Source of the DNA: Bacillota bacterium
GTDB taxonomy: Bacteria > Bacillota > Clostridia > Lachnospirales > Lachnospiraceae
DNA: 33,603 nt
Direction of reading: 5' to 3'
Assembly: GCA_023415595.1 (NCBI GenBank)
Contig: JAEZJW010000214.1
Location: 1 to 33,603 of the forward strand
Program-made: the position numbers and the translations under genes
Shown here: in pieces, positions 1 to 9,091 of the stretch
How the letters are laid out: the number at the start of each line of letters is the position of its first letter
Position numbering within the stretch: position 1 is the stretch's first letter
The notes under the pieces: model-generated
Databases searched by the model: none
What the model saw: only the letters and a program-made list of their open reading frames with translations
What the model was told of the DNA's origin: nothing

Positions 1-2
1 TT

Positions 3-1397
3 CTTAACCTGAGCAATTCCCAGCTGGACGTGGATTATATCTATATTAATGCAGCCGGAGCCAAGCTACCGAAGGTAAAGGAAACCTTCTTCGGTAAAGT
101 TGCTCACGAATTGAAATCCTTTACCGCATCGTTCTTTGAGGACTATACCACGGTAGGGAATGTGTATACCGGTGAAACCATTGATGTGTGGCTGATCTCC
201 GGCCGTGACCAGGCTACCATCCTTAAGAATATGCTCGATGAGTCCTTCACACCGGAAACGGGAATCGGTGTCAATGTGAAGCTTGTTGATCCCGGAACGC
301 TTCTTCCTGCAGTGGTTGCCGGAACAGGACCGGATATCGCACTTACTGTAGATAACGGCATCCCTGTGGATTATGCACTGCGTGATGCTGCGGTCGATCT
401 CACACAATTCGAAGACTTTGATGAGGTGGCTTCCGAGTACTATGACAGTGCATTTGTTCCTTATGAATTCAACGGTGGAATCTATGGTCTGCCGGAGACG
501 CAGATCTTCAACGTATTGTACTACCGAAAGGACATTCTGGAGGGTGAGCTCGGATTAAAGATTCCTGAGGATCTGCCTCAGACCTGGGATGATGTAATCG
601 CGTTGATGCCTGTACTTAATAAGAAGAATCTTCAGTTTGCGCTGCCGTCCACGGACAGAGAAATCAACGGTGCCAAGAGCCCGGATCCTTCCGGTATGGT
701 ATCCATGATGTTCCAGGCGGGCGCGGAGCTTTATAATGAGGATCAGACAAAAGCCTTGCTGGATGATGAGAAATCGGTAACAGCCTTTGAAAAATATACA
801 CAGTTTTTTACCCATTACGGATCTCCTCTGATTTATGACTTTGTCAACCGTTTCCGTTCCGGTGAGATGCCGATCGGTGTAGCGGATTATAACTGGTATA
901 ATGTATTAAGCGTATTTGCTCCCGAGATCAGGGGTGAATGGGATTTTGCCCTGCTACCGGGCACGCTCAAGCCGGATGGAACGATAGACCGTTCCGTATC
1001 CTGTTATGGGCAGGCTTCCATCATGCTGAAGGACGCAGAAAACTATGATGCCTGCTGGAAGTTCCTGAAATGGTGGGCGAGTTCGGACGTTAAGGTGCGC
1101 TATGCAAGAGAGCTGGAAAGCATCATGGGCGCCGCCGCCAGATATGCCACAGCAAATAAGGTTACCTTTGAGCAGCTTTCCTGGAGCAATGAGAATGCAG
1201 CGGTTCTGGAAGAACAGTGGAAATGGGTGAAGGGTACCCCCGTAGTCGCAGGAGGATACTCCACGATCCGTCATATGATCAATGCTTTCCGTAAGGTTGC
1301 TTACGCTAAGGAGGATGCGAGAGAGACATTGCTGGATTATACCAGAACCATCAATGAAGAAATCACCTATAAGCGTAAGGAGCTTGGCTTAGACTAA
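3..1397 (+). CDS. Extracellular solute-binding protein of a sugar ABC transporter (5' end outside window)
   Basis: The reading frame is open to the left edge of the window, so the GTG at 30 is not the true start; about 465 C-terminal residues are visible. Features typical of family 1 sugar-binding proteins are present: a GTGPDIAL motif, a YGLPETQIFNVLYYRKD segment, a FRSGEMPIGVADYNWY segment and a C-terminal region rich in Trp and aromatic residues (WKFLKWWAS). The protein would capture an oligosaccharide outside the cell and deliver it to the permeases encoded next. The residues before about 60 look like the end of another domain rather than a signal peptide, so the full protein is probably longer than a normal 430-residue binding protein. 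The first permease gene starts 26 bases downstream, in the same operon. The substrate is inferred from the downstream xylan genes to be xylo- or aldouronic oligosaccharides. Confidence 0.9.
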   Translation, partial: LNLSNSQLDVDYIYINAAGAKLPKVKETFFGKVAHELKSFTASFFEDYTTVGNVYTGETIDVWLISGRDQATILKNMLDESFTPETGIGVNVKLVDPGTLLPAVVAGTGPDIALTVDNGIPVDYALRDAAVDLTQFEDFDEVASEYYDSAFVPYEFNGGIYGLPETQIFNVLYYRKDILEGELGLKIPEDLPQTWDDVIALMPVLNKKNLQFALPSTDREINGAKSPDPSGMVSMMFQAGAELYNEDQTKALLDDEKSVTAFEKYTQFFTHYGSPLIYDFVNRFRSGEMPIGVADYNWYNVLSVFAPEIRGEWDFALLPGTLKPDGTIDRSVSCYGQASIMLKDAENYDACWKFLKWWASSDVKVRYARELESIMGAAARYATANKVTFEQLSWSNENAAVLEEQWKWVKGTPVVAGGYSTIRHMINAFRKVAYAKEDARETLLDYTRTINEEITYKRKELGLD

Positions 1398-1423
1398 TAG
1401 ATATTGGGAGGAGAGGTAGGTTT

Positions 1424-2362
1424 ATGAGTTCTAATTTCGATCAATGGAAGGCAAGGAAGAAGAGAGATGCGGCATATACGATGAAGCTGATGTGGAAAAG
1501 CAGGGTGCAATATGCGTTTCTGGCTCCTTTTGCTTTACTATTCCTGGTGTTTTTCGTAACTCCGGTTGTCATCTCAATCTTTTACAGCTTTACCTATTAC
1601 AATATATTAACTCCACCGAAGTGGATCGGCCTGCAGAACTATATTAATCTGATCCTGGCCGATGATGTGTTCCTGATCTCCGTTCAGAACACCTTCCTGC
1701 TGGCGGTTCTGACGGGGCCGGTAGGCTATATCATGGCGTTCCTGTTTGCCTGGCTGATCCATGAGCTTCCGAGATACTTAAGGTCCGTATTCGTGCTGAT
1801 ATTTTATGCTCCTACGATTGCAGCGAATATGTTCATGCTGTTCGGCATTTTGTTCAGTAATGATGCTTATGGACCGGCGAATGCGATCCTGCTGGATGCG
1901 GGTATCATCAACAGACCGATCCTATGGCTGACCGATCCGAAGTATATGATGTCCGTGATTATCGTCGTTGTTTTATGGATGAGTCTTGGCACAGGCTTCC
2001 TGTCCTTCATCGCAGGTCTCCAGACCATCAGTGAGGACCAGTACGAAGCCGGCTATGTGGATGGAATCAAGAACAGATGGCAGGAGCTCTGGTATATTAC
2101 ACTCCCGAATATGAAACCGATGCTTTTGTTTGGTGCTGTTATGGCAATTACACAGTCCTTTAATGTCGGCGATGTTGCAAATGCACTCTGTGGCTTCCCG
2201 AGTACGGATTATAAGGCGAGTACGGTGGTTACGCATCTGATGGATTACGGTTCTATCCGATTTGATATGGGTTATGCGTCAGCGATTGCAACCATATTGT
2301 TCCTGGTCATGATTTTATCCAAGAGGGGCGTAAGTGCCATGTTGAACAAGGTCGGTACCTGA
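1424..2362 (+). CDS. Sugar ABC transporter permease, MalF/UgpA type
   Basis: A 312-residue integral membrane protein with about six hydrophobic helices; a short basic cytoplasmic N-terminus precedes the first helix at about residues 30-55. The permease EAA loop is visible as EAGYVDGIKNRWQELWYITLP at residues 208-228; this is where an ATPase subunit docks. The start ATG has a GGGAGGAG ribosome-binding site just upstream. It sits between the binding-protein gene and a MalG-type partner (2457-3323), so the two probably form the membrane channel for that binding protein. No ATPase gene is in the window; a shared MsmK/UgpC-type ATPase encoded elsewhere is the usual arrangement for such loci. The family call is firm; the substrate is inferred. 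Confidence 0.93.
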   Translation: MSSNFDQWKARKKRDAAYTMKLMWKSRVQYAFLAPFALLFLVFFVTPVVISIFYSFTYYNILTPPKWIGLQNYINLILADDVFLISVQNTFLLAVLTGPVGYIMAFLFAWLIHELPRYLRSVFVLIFYAPTIAANMFMLFGILFSNDAYGPANAILLDAGIINRPILWLTDPKYMMSVIIVVVLWMSLGTGFLSFIAGLQTISEDQYEAGYVDGIKNRWQELWYITLPNMKPMLLFGAVMAITQSFNVGDVANALCGFPSTDYKASTVVTHLMDYGSIRFDMGYASAIATILFLVMILSKRGVSAMLNKVGT

Positions 2363-2410
2363 TAAGACAGTACTCTGTTACTCCCCCAAGGTACCATATA
2401 AGATAGTACC
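2354..2410 (+). repeat. Imperfect 20-bp direct repeat spanning a stop codon
   Basis: GGTACCTGATAAGACAGTAC at 2354-2373 is followed 36 bases later by GGTACCATATAAGATAGTAC at 2390-2409. The first copy contains the last codons and TGA stop of the upstream permease gene. It looks like a local duplication in the intercistronic spacer; no function is evident. Confidence 0.6.
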
Positions 2411-2456
2411 GGGCACGGGATAGGTTAAAGTATAAGTAAGGGAGACAAGATATCAT

Positions 2457-3323
2457 ATGAGTATGCGTATATTGAAAAAAAGAAAACCGAATAGGTCAAG
2501 AGCCGGGGACATATTTGTTTACTTAGTCCTGATTGGATTTGGATGGTTCTTTTTCTTTCCTTTGTTATTTTCGATCAACAATGCTTTAAAACCATTGGAT
2601 GAAATATTCCTCTTCCCTCCAAAATTATGGGTGCATAAACCGACTCTTGATAATTTCGCAGATTTGTTCGTGCTGATGGGAAAAACCTGGGTACCCTTCT
2701 CCAGATACATATTTAATACCACGTTTATTACAGTGGTGGGTACACTGGGACACCTTCTGATTGCTTCCATGGCTGCTTACGTGTTGTCCAAGTACCGCTT
2801 TCCCGGAAGCCGGCTGTTCTTTGTCATTGTTACGACTGCATTGATGTTTACACCTCAGGTCATGGCAATTCCAAATTATCTGGTTATGACGAAGCTGGGC
2901 TGGGTGGATTCCTATCGGGCAATCATCGTACCTGCATTCGCAGCACCTCTGGGATTGTTCTTAATGAAGCAGTTCATGGAACAGATACCGGATGCACTGA
3001 TTGAAGCGGCGAAAGTGGACGGTGCCAAGGAAGTCCGTATTTATTTCAAGATCGTTATGCCTCTAGTCAAGCCGGCATCCCTCACTCTGGCGATCTTCTC
3101 CATTCAGGCGTTATGGAATCAGAGAGCCTCTAACTTCATCTATGCAGAGGAGCTGAAGACCCTGCCCTATGCTCTGTCGCAGATCATCAGCGGAGGATCC
3201 ATTGCGAGAGCAGGTGTAGGCGCCGCGGTTTCCTTAATTCTTATGATTGTGCCGCTGCTGTTTTTTATCTTTGCACAGAGCAACATTATTGAGACCATGG
3301 CCAGTTCTGGTATTAAGGAGTGA
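2457..3323 (+). CDS. Sugar ABC transporter permease, MalG type
   Basis: A 288-residue membrane permease with about six helices and the EAA loop EAAKVDGAKEVRIYFKIVMP at residues 183-202. The start at 2457 has AAGGGAG about 12 bases upstream; a second ATG two codons later is also possible. It pairs with the MalF-type protein at 1424-2362 to form the translocation pore for the binding protein at the window's left edge. The spacer to the upstream gene is 94 bases and contains a short duplication. Downstream, hairpins separate it from the NHL/TPR gene, suggesting a segmental boundary within a longer transcript. Confidence 0.93.
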   Translation: MSMRILKKRKPNRSRAGDIFVYLVLIGFGWFFFFPLLFSINNALKPLDEIFLFPPKLWVHKPTLDNFADLFVLMGKTWVPFSRYIFNTTFITVVGTLGHLLIASMAAYVLSKYRFPGSRLFFVIVTTALMFTPQVMAIPNYLVMTKLGWVDSYRAIIVPAFAAPLGLFLMKQFMEQIPDALIEAAKVDGAKEVRIYFKIVMPLVKPASLTLAIFSIQALWNQRASNFIYAEELKTLPYALSQIISGGSIARAGVGAAVSLILMIVPLLFFIFAQSNIIETMASSGIKE

Positions 3324-3326
3324 GAA

Positions 3327-3382
3327 ATGCGAAAATAAATGCAATTTTCGCATGGCAAATTTGTGCTGACGCCCAAATTCGC
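3327..3382 (+). other. Two tandem intercistronic hairpins
   Basis: ATGCGAAAAT (3327-3336) and ATTTTCGCAT (3344-3353) form a perfect 10-bp stem with a 7-base loop just after the permease stop codon. A second, weaker stem pairs GCAAATTT (3355-3362) with AAATTCGC (3375-3382), with one mismatch. There is no T-run, so RNA processing or 3'-end protection fits better than a strong terminator. Confidence 0.55.
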
Positions 3383-3408
3383 GGGTTTCGGCAGCATGGA
3401 GGATTAAT

Positions 3409-4887
3409 ATGAGAAAATCAAGATTAATACTTGTGTGTCTTCTGATTATCACCACAGTGCTGGGTCCTGTACCGAAAGCCTGCGCAGAAACATACAACTT
3501 TTATACCTACAGCTATGATTACTTTGGAAATGAACTTGATTCACCGGATGCCTATACGGCGGAGGATTTTCTTCTGGGCTCTTCCCTGGGGATCGGTGAT
3601 TTTAAGAACCCCACCGGCTTATTCGCAAAGGACGGATTCATCTATATCATCGATACGGATAACAACCGAATTGTGGTAGTGGATAAAAGCTTCAATCTAG
3701 TCAAGGAAATTAAGAGTGTCATGATGGAAGGAGCAGAAAATGCTCTGGCAAAGCCTCAGGACATCTTTGTTACCGACAATGGTGACATGTATATCTGTGA
3801 TACCGGCAATAACAGGATCCTCCATACGGATAAGGATCTGAATCTGATCAAGACCTATACGAAGCCCGAGGATGAAACGATCCTAGAGGATGCGGATTTC
3901 ATACCCAAGAAATGTGTTGTTGATACGGCAGGCAGATTATATCTGCTCGCCGGTAATGTGAACAAGGGCTTCATGGAATTCGACGATCAGGGCGAGTTCA
4001 CCGCTTACATCGGTGCGAATCCTGTAAAAGCATCCCTCTTCGAGGTGCTCCAGAAGAGGCTGATGACCAAGGAGCAGAGAAGCAGAATGGAATCCTTTGT
4101 TCCGACGGAATACAGCAATCTATCGATCGATCAGGAGAATTTCCTTTATGCCACAACAACTACATTTAACGGCGGTGATATCGGACGGCGCGGTAAGATA
4201 AAACCCATCCGTAAGCTCAACTCTCTCGGGGAGGACATTCTGATCAGAAACGGTTATGAGGATCCGATCGGAGATTACTACTGGGGAGAGGGTGGTGATA
4301 TCAGTGGTCCCTCCAAGTTTGAGGATGTTACAGCCATGGAGAACGATACCTATTATGCAATAGACCGTGTCAGGGGAAGAGTATTCGGATATGACTTTCA
4401 GGGTAATCTTCTCTATGCCTTCGGCGGTGTCGGAAATAAGCTGGGATACTTCCTGTATCCTGTGGCGATTGAACACATAGGAACCGATCTTCTGGTTCTG
4501 GACAACAGAACCGCAGCCTTAACCAGATTTACGCTGACAGAGTATGGTTCATTGATAAACGATGGACTTGCATTATATAAGGAGGGCCGCTATGAGGAAT
4601 CCTCCGATTACTGGCAGCAGGTACTCCGTCTGAACGGTAACTATGATCTGGCTTACATCGGTATTGGACGTTCCCTTCTTCGCCAGGGTAAATATAAGGA
4701 GGCCATGAAGTACTTTGAGATGAAGAGAGATACGGCTAATTATTCGAAAGCCTTTGCAGAATACCGGAAGCAATGGGTAGAACAGCATATCGGATGGTTG
4801 ATTGGAGGCTTTGCCGTACTGCTGCTCCTGCCAAGATTAATTAAATTCATAAAGAAGCTGATCAGAGGAGGTGCACCGAAAGCATGA
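3409..4887 (+). CDS. Secreted NHL-repeat/TPR protein with C-terminal membrane anchor
   Basis: A 492-residue protein with an N-terminal signal peptide (residues 1-26, ending KACA). NHL-type beta-propeller strands follow, for example NPTGLFAKDGFIYIIDTDNNRIVVVD near residue 65 and KPQDIFVTDNGDMYICDTGNNRIL near residue 117. Two tetratricopeptide-like helical hairpins lie near residues 385-450 (GLALYKEGRYEESSDYWQQVL, then GRSLLRQGKYKEAMKYF). One membrane helix lies near 462-480, followed by a basic tail. The topology predicts an extracytoplasmic propeller/TPR domain held at the membrane. The start has GGAGG upstream. It overlaps the YIP1 gene by four bases (ATGA), so translation is coupled. Its position between two permease pairs suggests an accessory role in the transporter, but the precise function is unknown. 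Confidence 0.85.
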   Translation: MRKSRLILVCLLIITTVLGPVPKACAETYNFYTYSYDYFGNELDSPDAYTAEDFLLGSSLGIGDFKNPTGLFAKDGFIYIIDTDNNRIVVVDKSFNLVKEIKSVMMEGAENALAKPQDIFVTDNGDMYICDTGNNRILHTDKDLNLIKTYTKPEDETILEDADFIPKKCVVDTAGRLYLLAGNVNKGFMEFDDQGEFTAYIGANPVKASLFEVLQKRLMTKEQRSRMESFVPTEYSNLSIDQENFLYATTTTFNGGDIGRRGKIKPIRKLNSLGEDILIRNGYEDPIGDYYWGEGGDISGPSKFEDVTAMENDTYYAIDRVRGRVFGYDFQGNLLYAFGGVGNKLGYFLYPVAIEHIGTDLLVLDNRTAALTRFTLTEYGSLINDGLALYKEGRYEESSDYWQQVLRLNGNYDLAYIGIGRSLLRQGKYKEAMKYFEMKRDTANYSKAFAEYRKQWVEQHIGWLIGGFAVLLLLPRLIKFIKKLIRGGAPKA

Positions 4888-5546
4888 GTATAAGAACCGC
4901 ATTTCAGAAGGATAAATTAAAACACCTCGGAGAGACGCTGAAATACAGCTTGCATGTTATCTTCAGACCCTTTGACGGTTTCTGGGATCTTACCCATGAG
5001 AAGCGCGGCTCCATGGGGGCGGCCAACGTGATCCTGATCCTTTTTATTATGACGCAGGTGTGGACCTGGACCTATTCCAGCTTCCCGTATTACTTCCCTC
5101 AGTGGGAGTATTTCAATCTGTTCATGAGAATCATGCCCTCCATCGTCATATTCCTGACCTGGTGCATCGCGAATTGGAGTCTGACAACCTTGATGAACGG
5201 TAAAGGCAAGCTGGGCCAGATCTATATGGCTACTGCCTATGCCCTGACACCGTATGTGTTAATCAGAATACCTCTGATCTTCATGACCTATGTTCTGACG
5301 CTGGAGGAATATACGTATTACGATGTGTTTATCAATATTTCCACCCTATGGTGCGCCATCCTGCTCCTATGTGCCATGATGATGATCCATGACTTTTCTA
5401 TAGGGAAGGCGATACTGACCAGCCTGGCAACAATCATTGCGATGATGATTATCATATTCCTGGTTGTTATGTTCTTCAGCTTAATCACGCAGAGCTTCGG
5501 TTACTTCGTATCCTTATACAAAGAAGCTACATTCAGACTCTATTAA
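4884..5546 (+). CDS. YIP1-family integral membrane protein
   Basis: A 220-residue protein. A cytoplasmic N-terminus (FRPFDGFWDLTHEKRGSMGAAN) is typical of YIP1-like proteins and is followed by about five transmembrane helices. The start overlaps the stop of the NHL/TPR gene (ATGA). Such small YIP1 proteins accompany NHL/TPR and DUF5696 genes in carbohydrate ABC transporter operons of Firmicutes; their biochemical role is not established. Inferred to be a membrane component of the same assembly. The next gene starts 24 bases downstream. Confidence 0.8.
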   Translation: MSIRTAFQKDKLKHLGETLKYSLHVIFRPFDGFWDLTHEKRGSMGAANVILILFIMTQVWTWTYSSFPYYFPQWEYFNLFMRIMPSIVIFLTWCIANWSLTTLMNGKGKLGQIYMATAYALTPYVLIRIPLIFMTYVLTLEEYTYYDVFINISTLWCAILLLCAMMMIHDFSIGKAILTSLATIIAMMIIIFLVVMFFSLITQSFGYFVSLYKEATFRLY

Positions 5547-5570
5547 TCTGGAAGGGAGGAGATTTTCGAT

Positions 5571-8111
5571 ATGAAAACAAGAAAAGTACTGCTGTTGCTT
5601 ATGTTAATCGGCCTCTTACTAGGTGCGATGTCTGCATGTAGTAAGGAAGCAGTAGAAGAAGAGCTCCCGATCTATTCGTATGATACGATGTCGGAAGAGG
5701 AGATAGTATTTGAAAATGACAGCCTGGAGTTTCACTTTGATCCTGTTACCACCCATTTCTCAGTGGTAAAGAAGAGTACGGGACAGATTTGGTACTCCAA
5801 TCCTCAGGACATCGCCAGTGATACCATTGCAGCAGGTATCAATAAGAAGGATCTGGATGCTACACTTTCGCTGAAATATAATACGGAGTCCGGAAGTCCA
5901 ACAATGATGAATAATTTCGGCTCCAGTATTGAGAAGGGTAACTATAGCTACGAGTTACTTGAGAACGGTGTTAAAGTAAACTACACTATTGCTGATCTGG
6001 ATAAGGTGTACTTCATCCCTCCGGCAGCTCCGGCATCCCGCTTTGAGGTGTTCTTCGGCCAGTTCGATAAGGGTACTCAGAGCAGAATCCTGAACAACTA
6101 TAAGGTATATGATATTAATAAGGTCCGTAAGGGTGAGAATAAGGATGAGCTGCTGGCGAAATACCCCGAATATGCGACAGAGAAGATCTATGAGCTCCGT
6201 GAATCGGATAATAAGGGCCAGCTGCAGTGGATGGAGGAACAGTTTGCCTCCGTTGGCTATAACCAGCAGGAGTATGAGACTGATCTGGCAAGATACGAAA
6301 CTGTAACATCAAGTGATAAGCCACAGTTTAATGTATCAATTCAGTATACACTGGAACAGGATGGATTGCTCGTCAGCATTCCTTTAACGGAGATTAAGTA
6401 TAAGAAAGAATATCCGATCATTGAGCTAAAGCCGCTTGCATTTTTTGGCGCCGGCAGCATGACGGACGAAGGCTTTGTATTAATTCCGGAGGGTTCCGGA
6501 GGTATCATCCGCTTCAATAACGGGAAGCAGACCCAGAATCCCTACAAGGCGGATGTGTATGGCTGGGATTATGGAATGTACCGTGACGCTGTCGTCGATG
6601 AAACGAGGGCCAATATGCCTGTATTCGGCATCAGTATGGCGGATTCCTCCTTCCTCTGTATTCTGGAGCAGGGAAGCTCCTATGCTTATCTGGAAGCAGA
6701 TGTGGCCGGCAGAATGAACAGCTTTAATTTCGCTTCGGCTAATTATAACCTGGTTCACAGTGCCCTGATGGATATTTCCGCTAAGTCGGATCAAACAGTC
6801 CGCATGTTCCAGGAGAAACTTCCGGAGGAGGTAATTACCCAGAGATATGTCTTCCTGGATCAGGCGGATTATACTTCTATGGCAACTGCCTACCGGAGTT
6901 ACCTGCTGTCAAAGTTCCCTGAGCTGGTTAAGAAGTCTGAATCTGAGGTACCGGTAGCGGTCGAGCTGATCGGTGCCGTGGACAGAACCAGACATGTATT
7001 CGGAATTCCTACGAGACAGCCGGATGAGCTTACCTCCTATGATGAGGCGAAGGGTATCATCGAGCAGCTGTTAAGCTATGGGATCACTGATCTAAATATT
7101 AAGTATAACGGATGGTTCAATGACGGCATCATACATAAGGCTCCGAATAAGGTGAAGCCGATTAAGGAGCTGGGAGGCAAGAAGGATTTTAAGAGTCTTG
7201 CGGCCTATGCGAAGGAACAAGGGGTAAATCTTTATCTGGAGGCTACCTTCCAATTTGTTTATGGCAATTCTATGCTTGATAATTTTGTAAGGATCCGTGA
7301 TTCAGCTAAATTTGTTAATCGTGACATTGTCGATCTGGTTCCGTATAACCCGATTTATTATGGAGAAACAGATTACCTGTATGATTACAATTTAACGAAA
7401 CCAGGTTATTATCTGGACAATATCGATTCCTACGCCAATAAGTTAGCTGACTATGGAGTGAAGAATATTGCCTTCGGAGATATCGGGGAGACCCTAAGCG
7501 CCGATTATGACCGTAAGAAGGGCTCCAGCAGGGAGGAAGCCTTAAAGCTTCAGGCAGCAAAGCTCTCAGAGCTAAATCAGGAAGGGTATAACCTGATGAT
7601 TAATACCGGTAATATCTATGCTGTACCCTATGTGGATTTTATCGTAGATGTAAACCTGTCAACCAAGGGCTATAACATTATTGATCAGGAAATCCCGTTT
7701 TACGAAATCGTACTGCATGGCCTGGTTTCCTACGCAGGTACGCCTCTCAATCTGGCACAGGATTATGAGAAGGCATTGCTGAAAACAGTGGAAACCGGTG
7801 CAGGTCTGTACTATGCTTTCATGGATGCAGACAGTTTTGAGCTTCGGGACAGCAGATACACCAGATTCTTCTCGGCTGATTTTAATGTATGGAAGGAAGA
7901 TACGAATTCCTTATATCAGAAAATGAAGGCGGATTTTGGTCATCTGTATAACCAGTTCATCATCGGGCACGAGGAGCTTGCAGAAGGTGTTTATATGACC
8001 GAATATGAGGATGGTACGCAGGTAATCGTAAATTATAACGAAAGTGCTTACACCCACAACGGTAAGGTGATTCCTGCAAAGGACTATATTGTGGAAGGAG
8101 GTAAGCAGTAA
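5571..8111 (+). CDS. DUF5696-type extracellular lipoprotein, probable glycan-processing or -binding protein
   Basis: An 846-residue protein with a lipoprotein signal: basic residues 2-5, a hydrophobic core, then MSAC with the lipid-modified Cys at position 23. The rest is a large extracytoplasmic region. The C-terminal half has the look of a beta/alpha barrel (for example ITDLNIKYNGWFNDGIIH, then VNLYLEATFQFVYGN, then GVKNIAFGDIGETLSADYD), reminiscent of glycoside-hydrolase-like folds; enzymatic activity is not demonstrated by anything visible. The ribosome-binding site GGGAGGAG is strong. It overlaps the next permease gene by one base (TAATG). Its size and place between YIP1 and a permease pair match DUF5696 proteins of Firmicute sugar-uptake loci. 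It may act as a second binding or trimming component. Confidence 0.8.
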   Translation: MKTRKVLLLLMLIGLLLGAMSACSKEAVEEELPIYSYDTMSEEEIVFENDSLEFHFDPVTTHFSVVKKSTGQIWYSNPQDIASDTIAAGINKKDLDATLSLKYNTESGSPTMMNNFGSSIEKGNYSYELLENGVKVNYTIADLDKVYFIPPAAPASRFEVFFGQFDKGTQSRILNNYKVYDINKVRKGENKDELLAKYPEYATEKIYELRESDNKGQLQWMEEQFASVGYNQQEYETDLARYETVTSSDKPQFNVSIQYTLEQDGLLVSIPLTEIKYKKEYPIIELKPLAFFGAGSMTDEGFVLIPEGSGGIIRFNNGKQTQNPYKADVYGWDYGMYRDAVVDETRANMPVFGISMADSSFLCILEQGSSYAYLEADVAGRMNSFNFASANYNLVHSALMDISAKSDQTVRMFQEKLPEEVITQRYVFLDQADYTSMATAYRSYLLSKFPELVKKSESEVPVAVELIGAVDRTRHVFGIPTRQPDELTSYDEAKGIIEQLLSYGITDLNIKYNGWFNDGIIHKAPNKVKPIKELGGKKDFKSLAAYAKEQGVNLYLEATFQFVYGNSMLDNFVRIRDSAKFVNRDIVDLVPYNPIYYGETDYLYDYNLTKPGYYLDNIDSYANKLADYGVKNIAFGDIGETLSADYDRKKGSSREEALKLQAAKLSELNQEGYNLMINTGNIYAVPYVDFIVDVNLSTKGYNIIDQEIPFYEIVLHGLVSYAGTPLNLAQDYEKALLKTVETGAGLYYAFMDADSFELRDSRYTRFFSADFNVWKEDTNSLYQKMKADFGHLYNQFIIGHEELAEGVYMTEYEDGTQVIVNYNESAYTHNGKVIPAKDYIVEGGKQ

Positions 8112-9091
8112 TGAAGAGTAAAAAAGACACCAACATGTTAGAGGCCGGGGAACCTATGACGGATGCTATTCAGGAAACGGGCAAGAGAGTAAAGAAGCAA
8201 AAAAAACCGAAGACCATGGCATATAAGAATGCCTTAACCGGGTATCTGTTCATATTGCCCTTCATTATCGGCTTTGTCGCTTTCCTGCTGGTTCCGATGG
8301 GACAGTCGCTTCGGATGGCTTTCAGCAGTATTAATTTTGAAGATGGTATCGTATATAACTTTGTTAAATTTGATAACTTTAAATATGTATTTACAATGGA
8401 TCCTGATTTTGTCCCCAGGATGATAGCAGAACTGATTCAGATGGCGTATTCCGTACCGTCCATCATCATCTTCAGCTTCTTCATCTCCATCGTGCTAAAT
8501 CAGGAATTTAAGGGAAGAGGCTTGGTCCGTGCGGTCTTCTTCCTGCCGGTCATCCTCTCGTCAGGTGTTCTGGTCGGATTAGAGACGAATAATACACTGA
8601 TGCAGGGACTGAAGGATGTAATCGCTGAAAGCTCCAACCTGACCAGCATCACGGATACGGTAAAGAGTATGTTCTTAGCGGATGGTGCGGATTTCGGGCT
8701 GATTACTTATGTGTTTGATGCAGTAGACCGGGTTTATGAAATCGCCATTGCCTCCGGTATCCAGATCATCATCTTCCTGTCAGGACTGCAAACCATCTCA
8801 CCGAGTATGTTTGAAGCTGCGAAGATCGAAGGGGCTACGGCATGGGAAACCTTCTGGAAGATTACCTTCCCTATGATCAGCTCCTTAATTCTTGTTAATG
8901 TTATTTATTCCATCATTGACTTCTTTGTTAAGAGTGATAATGAGGTTATGAATCTGATTAAGCAAACCATGGTACAAAGAGGCGAGTTCGGCCGAAGCTC
9001 CGCTATGGCGTGGACCTATTTCGTGGTGGTAGCGGTGATCATCACAGTCGTATCAGCTATCATATCAAAGAAGGTATACTATTATGATTAG
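8111..9091 (+). CDS. Sugar ABC transporter permease, MalF type (second pair)
   Basis: A 326-residue permease with a 40-residue basic cytoplasmic leader, about six helices and the EAA loop EAAKIEGATAWETFWKITFP at residues 235-254. An extended non-helical insert lies near residues 160-200. The start ATG shares a base with the preceding stop, and GGAGG lies just upstream within that gene. It overlaps the next permease gene by eight bases, so the pair is tightly coupled. Sequence and length differ clearly from the first MalF-type protein at 1424, so this is a separate permease system rather than a fresh duplication. Confidence 0.92.
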   Translation: MKSKKDTNMLEAGEPMTDAIQETGKRVKKQKKPKTMAYKNALTGYLFILPFIIGFVAFLLVPMGQSLRMAFSSINFEDGIVYNFVKFDNFKYVFTMDPDFVPRMIAELIQMAYSVPSIIIFSFFISIVLNQEFKGRGLVRAVFFLPVILSSGVLVGLETNNTLMQGLKDVIAESSNLTSITDTVKSMFLADGADFGLITYVFDAVDRVYEIAIASGIQIIIFLSGLQTISPSMFEAAKIEGATAWETFWKITFPMISSLILVNVIYSIIDFFVKSDNEVMNLIKQTMVQRGEFGRSSAMAWTYFVVVAVIITVVSAIISKKVYYYD

